Source: Spirosoma terrae (GTDB taxonomy: Bacteria > Bacteroidota > Bacteroidia > Cytophagales > Spirosomataceae). Taken from it: a stretch of DNA of 64,000 nt. The notes under the pieces are model-generated. The model was not told where the DNA came from. It did not search any database and worked only from the letters and a program-made list of their open reading frames with translations. This document shows positions 57,592 to 64,000 of this stretch, piece by piece (positions within the stretch are counted from its first letter, which is position 1; each line of letters starts with the position of its first letter). The stretch spans positions 744,001 through 808,000 of the forward strand of contig NZ_JAAFZH010000001.1 of NCBI RefSeq assembly GCF_010435915.1, read 5' to 3'. The translations under genes and the position numbers were made by a program.

Positions 57592-58458
57592 ATGGACGAG
57601 TTCTTAGCCCGGCTACGGAATTTTGATATTCAGATCCGAAAAGCGGTCAACTCACAGATGCGAGGGAGTTTTCGATCTGTTTTTAAGGGGTCTGGTCTGG
57701 AATTCAGTGATTTGCGTATTTATCAGTACGGCGATGATGTTCGGGCCATCGACTGGAACGTATCGTCGAAAGGGCATGGTACGTTTGTTAAAGTATTTCG
57801 GGAGGAAAAAGATCAGACCGTTTTTTTTGTGGTTGATGTGAGTGCGTCGCAGCAGGTAGGGCCTCGGCATCGCGCGAAAATAGATACGACGAAAGAGGTA
57901 TGCGGAGTACTGGCTATGTCGGCCATTCGGGAGGCCAGTCATGTCGGATTATATTGCTTTTCTGACCAGAAAGAACTGTATATTAAGCCGTCGAGTACCC
58001 TAAAAACGGGTTATCAGTTGATTATGAGCCTGTTTAAGCTACAGCCCGAATCAACGCGTACGAATCTGGCCGATGCTCTTTTATTTACACTGAACCGCCT
58101 TAAACGACGTAGTGTCGTAATTTTGCTATCTGATTTTATTGATCAGGGATACGAACACAACCTAAAAGCGTTAGCCAAAAAACACGATCTGGTCGTTATT
58201 CATTTTTACGATCAGCGGGAAGTCAATTTGCCACGGTTGGGTATTATTCCCGTCCATGATGCCGAAACCAATCGAACTGTCTGGCTCAATACGTCGTCGG
58301 CTTCGTTTCGGCACCGGCTGCGGGAAACGTTTTTGCAGAACCAAACCCAGTTGGAGCGACTTTGTAAACAATATAATGCCAACTACCTGGCACTTGATTC
58401 GCAGGAAGATTTTATTCCTAAACTCATTGACCTGTTTCGCATAAGAAAATACCAGTAA
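57592..58458 (+). CDS. DUF58 protein (MoxR-associated)
   Basis: The 288-residue protein has the DUF58 core GSGLEFSDLRIYQYGDDVRAIDWNVSSKGHGTFVKVFREEKDQTVFFVVDVSAS and a von Willebrand-like fold further on (VVILLSDFIDQGYE). Such proteins usually follow a moxR ATPase gene. No moxR lies in front here: the upstream gene is DUF4296, divergent. It begins a short operon with the next two genes. A TAATTTTG -7-like element lies at 57466-57473. Confidence 0.93.
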   Translation: MDEFLARLRNFDIQIRKAVNSQMRGSFRSVFKGSGLEFSDLRIYQYGDDVRAIDWNVSSKGHGTFVKVFREEKDQTVFFVVDVSASQQVGPRHRAKIDTTKEVCGVLAMSAIREASHVGLYCFSDQKELYIKPSSTLKTGYQLIMSLFKLQPESTRTNLADALLFTLNRLKRRSVVILLSDFIDQGYEHNLKALAKKHDLVVIHFYDQREVNLPRLGIIPVHDAETNRTVWLNTSSASFRHRLRETFLQNQTQLERLCKQYNANYLALDSQEDFIPKLIDLFRIRKYQ

Positions 58459-58475
58459 TTCAGAGGAGACTATTC

Positions 58476-59492
58476 GTGACCTGCCTACTTCGACTGCTTT
58501 TTGTTTTTTGTCTGTTCTGTGCCAGTCAAACCATGTCGCTGGTTTGGGCGCAAGCGCCCGCCAAAACCAGCGGGAGAGATCAGCGTCCATTATGGGGGCA
58601 ATTTCTGACGGATAGTATCGAGATTGGGCGGCCGTTTCAGTACGCACTAACGTATCGACATTCGCCGAAAGCTGAAGTACTTTTTCCGGATACATCGCAG
58701 CATTTTTTCCCGTTTCGGGTGAAGGAGGTTAGTGTGTGGCCGACAAAAACCGTGGGCGAAGGTGCCAGAGCTGTTAGTCGCGATAGTGCGGTGTACACGC
58801 TGATATCGTTCGAAACAGATTCGATCCAGGTACTTCAGGTCCCGATTCGACTGGTAAATTCCAGCGACTGTACCTATCTGAACACGCAGATCGATACGGT
58901 ATTCCTACGATCTCATTTAACAAGGCCCGTTGCCGGAACAACAGCGCCAAAGAACGTAACGCTGGCATCGGAAACCAAGTTGACCACCCTCCAGCAGCAA
59001 TTCAACTACCCACTTCTGGGCGAAGCGATGGTTGGTGTGGGAGCACTGATGGTCTTAATTTACCTGCTGTTTGGCCAGACGCTACGTCGGAAATGGACGT
59101 TATATCAGCTTTATCAGGAACAACAACGGTTTATTCGAGAATACAATCGGTTAATCCAGCGACTCGATGCAAGCACGGCATCCGAAACGGCCAACCAGGC
59201 AATTGTGATGTGGAAGGCATATCTGGAACAGTTGGAAGGGCTTCCGTATGCCTCCTTAACAACTCCCGAAATTGCCGAGCGGACGGGCGATGATCGGGTG
59301 GCCGATGCTTTGCGGGAAGCCGATCGAATGATTTACGGCGGAGAGTTTTCTGTTCAGTCGTCAGAAGCATTGATTGTGCTACGTAACGTTGCCGTAGTAA
59401 CGTACCAACGGCAACGGTTTATTGCCCAAACATCAACTGTAGCCGATACGTCATCTGACGCATCGGAAGAAACCGAATCAACTGTTTCATGA
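58476..59492 (+). CDS. Membrane protein of the Bat operon, DUF4381-like
   Basis: The 338-residue protein has a signal peptide, a periplasmic beta domain to about residue 180, one transmembrane helix (GEAMVGVGALMVLIYLLFG) and a helical cytoplasmic tail (RKWTLYQLYQEQQRFIREYNRLIQRLD). Its place between DUF58 and a von Willebrand-factor protein is the place of DUF4381/BatD-like proteins. It overlaps the next gene by 4 bases. Confidence 0.8.
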   Translation: MTCLLRLLFVFCLFCASQTMSLVWAQAPAKTSGRDQRPLWGQFLTDSIEIGRPFQYALTYRHSPKAEVLFPDTSQHFFPFRVKEVSVWPTKTVGEGARAVSRDSAVYTLISFETDSIQVLQVPIRLVNSSDCTYLNTQIDTVFLRSHLTRPVAGTTAPKNVTLASETKLTTLQQQFNYPLLGEAMVGVGALMVLIYLLFGQTLRRKWTLYQLYQEQQRFIREYNRLIQRLDASTASETANQAIVMWKAYLEQLEGLPYASLTTPEIAERTGDDRVADALREADRMIYGGEFSVQSSEALIVLRNVAVVTYQRQRFIAQTSTVADTSSDASEETESTVS

Positions 59493-60565
59493 AACCCTGG
59501 TATTCGCTTTATTGGTTTAGCCCGGAGTTGTGGGATCAGTTTCGGTTTACCAATCCGCTGGCGCTTTATCTGATTCCGGGCATTGGGCTTCTGTTTGCGC
59601 TACGTTATTATGTGCATCGGGGCTCGCAGCAACGTTTGAACATGTCGCTGGGGGCAACCACAAATCGAAAACGAACCGCTGGCCTGTTTGGAAATCTGAT
59701 TCGCATTGAACAGACCGTAATCAGTAGCCTGCGCTATTTATTGCCAATCAGCATTTTTATTGCCATGGGTATGTTGCTGATTGCCCTGGCCCGGCCGCAA
59801 CTGGTTCAGACGCACCGCGAGGAGCAATCAGAAGGTATCGATATTATGCTGGCGATCGACGTATCAGAGTCGATGACCGAGAATGATATGCCGCCTACTC
59901 GGCTGGCAACGGCCCGACGAGTGGCCCAGACCTTCATCAACGGGCGGAAAAATGATCGGATTGGTCTGGTAATTTTTGCGGGCGAGGCTTTTTCACTTTG
60001 TCCACTAACAACCGATTATGCGTTGCTGAAACAATATCTGAGCCAATTGGATGCCAAAATGATCCAAACGTCGGGTACGGCTATTGGCGATGCGCTGGCC
60101 CGTTGCATTAACCGAATGCGCGATCCGGCGATGGTCGTGCAAGATTCGGCACAGTTGAAAAAGCAACGTAGCAAAGTGGTGATTTTGTTAAGTGATGGCG
60201 ACAACACAGCCGGAAATCTTGATCCCGTAACGGCTGCGCGTCTGGCGAAAGCATTCGGAATTAGAATCTACACCATTGCCGTCGGACGTACTGTCGAATC
60301 GCGGACGGCGGCATCAACCATCGACGAAGGCATTTTAAAAACCATTGCCGACATTGGTAAGGGAAGTTTCTTCAGAGCGGCCGACGCAGGCCGTTTGCGA
60401 GCTGTATTCGCCCAGATTGATCGACTGGAAAAAGCGCCCGTCAGAACCATCGTTTACGAAGACGTTCAGGACTATTATCGGGTGTATATCTATTGGGGAA
60501 TTTCGTTTTTATTGCTGGCTCTGTTTCTCAAGAACACAATTGCTGGCAATGTTCTGGAAGATTAA
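59489..60565 (+). CDS. VWA-domain membrane protein, BatA-like
   Basis: The 358-residue protein has two N-terminal helices (LALYLIPGIGLLFALRYYV and YLLPISIFIAMGMLLIALARPQLV), a VWA domain with a full MIDAS motif (DIMLAIDVSESMTENDMPPTRL, then LCPLTTDY and LLSDGDNTAGN), and a C-terminal helix. It matches BatA of the aerotolerance operon. batB, batC and batE are absent here. RNase HII follows 23 bases downstream. Confidence 0.92.
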   Translation: MKPWYSLYWFSPELWDQFRFTNPLALYLIPGIGLLFALRYYVHRGSQQRLNMSLGATTNRKRTAGLFGNLIRIEQTVISSLRYLLPISIFIAMGMLLIALARPQLVQTHREEQSEGIDIMLAIDVSESMTENDMPPTRLATARRVAQTFINGRKNDRIGLVIFAGEAFSLCPLTTDYALLKQYLSQLDAKMIQTSGTAIGDALARCINRMRDPAMVVQDSAQLKKQRSKVVILLSDGDNTAGNLDPVTAARLAKAFGIRIYTIAVGRTVESRTAASTIDEGILKTIADIGKGSFFRAADAGRLRAVFAQIDRLEKAPVRTIVYEDVQDYYRVYIYWGISFLLLALFLKNTIAGNVLED

Positions 60566-60588
60566 CACCGTAATGATACACGAGGATT

Positions 60589-61164
60589 ATGCTGAAATCG
60601 TATTACAACGCCGACGTTGTGGAAGCTGGGTTAGATGAAGTGGGTAGGGGGTGCCTGGCGGGGCCGGTTGTAGCGGCTGCGGTTATTTTGCCCAGAGATT
60701 ATACTCATCCTATTCTGAATGACTCAAAACAGTTGACCCGAAATCAGCGGGACATGCTTCGGGAAGATATTAAGCGGGAGGCTATTGCCTGGGCGGTTGC
60801 CGAAGTTTCTCATGAAGATATTGACAAGATCAACATTCTGAAAGCCAGCTTTCTGGCCATGCATCGCGCTGTCGATGTCTTACCGACAAAGCCGGAACAT
60901 TTACTCGTTGACGGTAATCGGTTTGTGCCGTACCCGATGATTCCACATACCTGTATCGTGAAAGGAGATGCTCATTATTTGTCGATTGCTGCAGCATCAA
61001 TCCTGGCAAAGACGTATCGGGATGAGTTGATGGAGCAATTGGGGCTGGAATATCCGGCTTATGGGTGGGCAAAAAATGTGGGGTATCCAACGGCGGTTCA
61101 TCGGGAAGCTATCCGCCAGTTCGGGCCAACCAAATATCACCGGATGAGCTTTCGACTTATTTAG
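60589..61164 (+). CDS. rnhB: Ribonuclease HII
   Basis: RnhB removes ribonucleotides from DNA-RNA hybrids. The 191 residues hold the catalytic acids: Asp and Glu in [22 protein letters not shown], Asp in HLLVDGNRF and Asp in [23 protein letters not shown]. Length matches the family. It starts 23 bases after the BatA-like gene and may share its message. Confidence 0.96.
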   Translation: MLKSYYNADVVEAGLDEVGRGCLAGPVVAAAVILPRDYTHPILNDSKQLTRNQRDMLREDIKREAIAWAVAEVSHEDIDKINILKASFLAMHRAVDVLPTKPEHLLVDGNRFVPYPMIPHTCIVKGDAHYLSIAAASILAKTYRDELMEQLGLEYPAYGWAKNVGYPTAVHREAIRQFGPTKYHRMSFRLI

Positions 61165-61321
61165 TTTACTGTCCTCCATCGTCAGGAAGAATGAGGTTTT
61201 CTGCTACGTATATAGATAAGTTTTTAGTCAGAATTTAGCTTTTTGGGCGATGGTGGCAGAATAGATGATTGCTTTCGTAATTTGTCTGTCAACCCTGTAT
61301 CATGTTGGGTGGTGGCGAAAA

Positions 61322-61359
61322 AATAGCCTTTGCCAATCTAAAGGTTAGCAAAGGCTATT
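61322..61359. terminator. Terminator between rnhB and the DinB gene
   Basis: AATAGCCTTTGC at 61322-61333 pairs with its complement at 61348-61359. It lies between convergent genes. Confidence 0.7.
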
Positions 61360-61379
61360 ATAAAAGGCTTATTGGTAAA

Positions 61380-61898
61380 CTATGCCTGGGGGCGATCCCA
61401 GAACGCTGGCGGTTCTATGCCCAGCGTGCGTAAATAGACATAAGCTTGACCCCGATGATGGATTTCATTGTCGATCAGATAGAAAAGAAACCAGTAGATA
61501 GGCCCTTCATACAGGCCAAAAGCCTTATCCACTTCCTGAAAGCGAGCGGGAGAAATCTGTGGCCAGTAGGCATCAATTTTCTCGGTCACCCGATCCCACT
61601 GGTCTAGTACCTGCTGTTTGGTCGTTGCTTTGGGGGATTCCTCCGTACCATTTTCATAGGAAGGCCAGTTGCCTGAAATAACGCCCTGCATACTCTGATC
61701 AGCCATGTGCAGGACTTCATCAATCAGTGCCGAACAAGGTCGCATGCCGCCCAGACTATATGAAAAAAAGTGCTCATCGGGGTAGGCTTCGATCAATCGT
61801 CGGGTAAGTCCCCGGTGTCCTTGCCAATGGGCAAGAAGTTGTTGGGGGGAGAGGACGATCTGCTCTAACGTTGGGTTAAGCTGCACTGTGTTTTCCAT
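61380..61898 (-). CDS. DinB-family protein
   Basis: The 172-residue protein is a helical-bundle member of the DinB/YfiT superfamily. The metal-binding histidines are probably those of LAHWQGHRGL, EVLHMADQSM and NEIHHRGQAYVYLR. Members act as metal-dependent thiol or damage-response enzymes; the exact role is unknown. It is monocistronic. Confidence 0.88.
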   Translation of the reverse strand: MENTVQLNPTLEQIVLSPQQLLAHWQGHRGLTRRLIEAYPDEHFFSYSLGGMRPCSALIDEVLHMADQSMQGVISGNWPSYENGTEESPKATTKQQVLDQWDRVTEKIDAYWPQISPARFQEVDKAFGLYEGPIYWFLFYLIDNEIHHRGQAYVYLRTLGIEPPAFWDRPQA

Positions 61899-62168
61899 GA
61901 TCTGCTAGTGGTTGAAGTTGTCGATTAATTGACAATACAAAGAAAATCCAGGGCAGTGACAGCGGTATGTCAGTAGTGAACCTAGTCGGCAGTGATAATT
62001 AATCCAAGTAACACGATGTAGGATGTTAGCTGGAAAAAAGCTATTTCCATACACAAAGGAAACCGCTATAAATCCGACGTACTTCCTACTTTCATACGGT
62101 ACGGCATAAGCCTCTGGCTTAGATTAAGCAGGAAGAGGCCAATAACAGAATCAGTGAATGTACTTATA
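61899..62168. other. Intergenic region, no gene seen
   Basis: 270 AT-rich bases between the DinB gene and a glycosyltransferase gene on the same strand. No terminator with a strong stem and no gene was found. Confidence 0.4.
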
Positions 62169-62909
62169 TTAGTTAAGTATCTTCCAGTGAATTATTTTCA
62201 ATTTTGTCAAATAATATAATAATGACGTGCGTAAAACACCCAAGCCATAGACAGCGCTACGTCGGAAGTTGATGGACGACGCTTCGTCAAAATACTTTGT
62301 GGGGCAGGTGACTTCGCCGATCTCGTAGCCTTTATAAAAAATCTGGGCAATCATCTCGTTGTCGAAAATGAAATCATTGGAATTATTCGTTAAGTCTATA
62401 CTACGAAGAACCTCCCCCGAGAAAGCCCGATAGCCTGTATGATATTCTGATAATTTCTGGTTCATTAGTAGGTTTTGCGAAAAGGTCAGAAACCGATTGG
62501 CAATATATTTATACAGAGGCATTCCACCTTTCAACGCACCCTTGCCTAAAATTCGGGACGCAAACACAACTGGGTACAGTTCGTTGCCGATAATCGAAAT
62601 TATAGCTGGTAAAAGAAGAGGAGTATATTGGTAGTCAGGATGCAACATAATGACAATATCAGCTTCCAGATCAATCGCTTTGGCGTAGCAGGTTTTCTGA
62701 TTGCCGCCATAGCCAATGTTTTTATTGTGCCGAATGATATGTTTTATACCCAAATTACGAGCTATTTCGATTGTATTATCCGGGCTGGCATCATCGACAA
62801 GAATAACCTCATCTACTAAATCAAAAGGAATTTCTCGGTACGTACGTTCGAGCGTTAAGGCCGCTCGGTAAGCCGGCATCACCACAATAACTTTTTTGTT
62901 GTTAAACAT
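62169..62909 (-). CDS. Glycosyltransferase family 2
   Basis: The 246-residue protein has VIVVMPAYRAALTLERTYREIP, VILVDDASPDNTIEIARNLG, NKNIGYGGNQKTCYAKAI and MLHPDYQYTP (the DxD-type metal site in HPDYQ). EYHTGYRAFSGEVLRSID is typical of polyisoprenyl-phosphate or lipid-linked glycosyltransferases. No membrane helices follow. The substrate is not evident. It may be part of a glycan locus that runs beyond the right edge. Confidence 0.9.
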   Translation of the reverse strand: MFNNKKVIVVMPAYRAALTLERTYREIPFDLVDEVILVDDASPDNTIEIARNLGIKHIIRHNKNIGYGGNQKTCYAKAIDLEADIVIMLHPDYQYTPLLLPAIISIIGNELYPVVFASRILGKGALKGGMPLYKYIANRFLTFSQNLLMNQKLSEYHTGYRAFSGEVLRSIDLTNNSNDFIFDNEMIAQIFYKGYEIGEVTCPTKYFDEASSINFRRSAVYGLGVLRTSLLYYLTKLKIIHWKILN

Positions 62910-63239
62910 AGAAATTGGTAAAAGTGGACATGGGCTAAATCATTGCCCGCATGTGCAAACTGATTGAAGAGAAATAGTTAATGATTCAGTAACAGATTGG
63001 CTATTTCGACTAGTATTCGTCAAGCATCTGCTCTATGTTCGTACTAATTGATGCACCTCCCTGAATTTGGCTAAGGGTTTTTAGCCTAAACGTAGATGGC
63101 GATTGTTGGCTTGGTCAGTTATCGTCTCTAGTATCAGTGTTGTAACATGTACAATCAAGGTGGCTTTGTTGAACTCAGCTTGATCAGGTAATTAAGATTG
63201 CTAGTCATAGTACGTTTACCCGCTTACTGCTATCTTGGG
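62910..63239. other. Intergenic region, no gene seen
   Basis: 330 bases between the glycosyltransferase and the last gene, both on the minus strand. No ORF of note, no clear terminator and no repeat was seen. It may hold the promoter of the glycosyltransferase. Confidence 0.4.
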
Positions 63240-64000
63240 TTATTGGGATATGGGCCGCAACGCTTCGTTGACGTAAGGCGCAAAGGATGGCGTAAAAAAA
63301 ATAGTATACGTATGTAGCTGAATCGATCGATAAGGGTGCTTCATAACTCGCGGTAATTGCTCGCTAAGATTCTGAAAATCATCATTGGGGATAATGGATA
63401 AATCGGCATTCTCCCACTGATTTTCGGTCGGCCAGATGGTATAGTGTTTGTGGAAAAATGGAATTAGAAAATCAAATACAAACACATTGGAATGGGCGGG
63501 TATACTTTCTGCCAGTTTCTTGATAACTGCTACATCGAAAGAAGGTAGCAGCGGTTCTTTAGCCGGGTCGATGTGATGCCGAAGTAGCGTTCGCGCTATA
63601 GAGATGAGATGAAAATCGGGGCGGACATACTGAACAATCGGTAACTGAATGAACAGTAAGCAAAACCCGATCACTGTCGGCTTCCAAGCTAAGATGGCTG
63701 TTTTTCCAGCCCCAAAAAACGTCCAAAATGCTAGTATGTACGTAAACGAAAAGGCGTAGACCAGCACAAAACGAGGGGGCCAGGTTAAGGACACCAGATC
63801 GAAAAAGGCGTTAGTGCCGTAGTACGTAGCTCCCTGCACCCAGTTGGAAAGCAGCAGTGCTAGCTGCGCAATCACATAGATTAATAGCACGCTCCGGCTC
63901 TGGCGCCACTTTACCTGATAAAGCCCGTAGAGCAGCATACCCACTGAAGGTAATAGCAGCAGGGCCGTTAAGAAGAGAAGCTTCAGGTTTTTGAGAATAA
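63240..64000 (-). CDS. Polytopic membrane protein, 5' partial
   Basis: The frame is still open at the right edge, so the start lies outside the window; a GTG at 63944 is in frame but falls inside a hydrophobic run. The visible part has at least four membrane helices (LLIYVIAQLALLLSNWV, RFVLVYAFSFTYILAFWTFFG, VIGFCLLFIQLPIVQYV) and a soluble C-terminal domain of about 110 residues. This plan resembles the C-terminal part of polytopic membrane glycosyltransferases, but no family is recognised. Confidence 0.65.
   Translation of the reverse strand, partial: ILKNLKLLFLTALLLLPSVGMLLYGLYQVKWRQSRSVLLIYVIAQLALLLSNWVQGATYYGTNAFFDLVSLTWPPRFVLVYAFSFTYILAFWTFFGAGKTAILAWKPTVIGFCLLFIQLPIVQYVRPDFHLISIARTLLRHHIDPAKEPLLPSFDVAVIKKLAESIPAHSNVFVFDFLIPFFHKHYTIWPTENQWENADLSIIPNDDFQNLSEQLPRVMKHPYRSIQLHTYTIFFTPSFAPYVNEALRPISQ

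Noticed and set aside
62910-63239. Possible tRNA or small RNA in the long gap
   Set aside because: No cloverleaf, T-loop consensus or strong terminator could be found.

Overview
The window looks like chromosomal DNA from a Spirosoma-like member of the Cytophagales (Bacteroidetes). The pointers are a gliding-motility gene (gldG), several protein families typical of Bacteroidetes (DUF4394, DUF2480, DUF4296, DUF4834, PorT-type barrels), a CarB that lacks the C-terminal regulatory domain, many Tat-type and lipoprotein signals, weak Shine-Dalgarno sequences, and promoters of the Bacteroidetes type (TTG or TTTG, about 20 bases, TAnnTTTG). The genus is an inference. No rRNA, tRNA, CRISPR array or transposase was seen.

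Layout. 1-4.8 kb: the end of an MsbA-type ABC exporter, a pair of Tat-exported ferritin-like proteins, a surface lipoprotein and a P-loop kinase-like protein. 5-8.8 kb: carB and an RHH/PIN toxin-antitoxin pair. 8.9-15.8 kb: DUF4394 lipoprotein, outer-membrane barrel, ECF sigma factor with a membrane partner, two small secreted proteins, a DUF748/AsmA-like protein and a secreted pentapeptide-like repeat protein. 15.8-21.4 kb: a DUF4132 protein and a phage-like module in which an HTH repressor faces an operon with a RecE-like PD-(D/E)XK nuclease, with two matching 18-base operators between them. 22-25.9 kb: glucuronokinase-like GHMP kinase plus galU, then a 3-keto-glycoside hydrolase (DUF1080) and a TIM-barrel isomerase.

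26-30.7 kb: nuoK, a 2OG-Fe(II) oxygenase, nuoL and nuoM; nuoK is flanked by two copies of a heptamer-armed hairpin element. 30.8-37.7 kb: gldG, then a redox cluster made of an electron-transfer-type lipoprotein, an ECF sigma factor, an anti-sigma/outer-membrane-barrel fusion, a Rieske protein, a cytochrome b-like membrane protein and YceI. 37.8-43.6 kb: serine hydrolase, two MFS transporters, two small membrane proteins and dnaN. 43.7-49.8 kb: DUF2480, a broken capD-like epimerase gene, a LysR regulator, an M28 peptidase, DUF4834 and purN. 49.9-53 kb: LolD-type ATPase, cyclophilin, RmlD-like reductase, tautomerase-like protein and DUF167. 53-54.5 kb: a histidine kinase whose membrane domain carries the ethylene-receptor residues, coupled to a single-domain response regulator. 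54.8-64 kb: DPM1-like glycosyltransferase, protoporphyrinogen oxidase, DUF4296, a short Bat-type operon, rnhB, DinB, a second glycosyltransferase and a membrane protein that runs off the right edge.

The candidates most worth following up are the ethylene-receptor-like two-component pair, the repressor-controlled nuclease module, the sigma/anti-sigma-barrel redox cluster, and the repeat elements around nuoK. Intergenic regions are rich in very long perfect inverted repeats, and the heptamer GCTACGT is strikingly frequent throughout.
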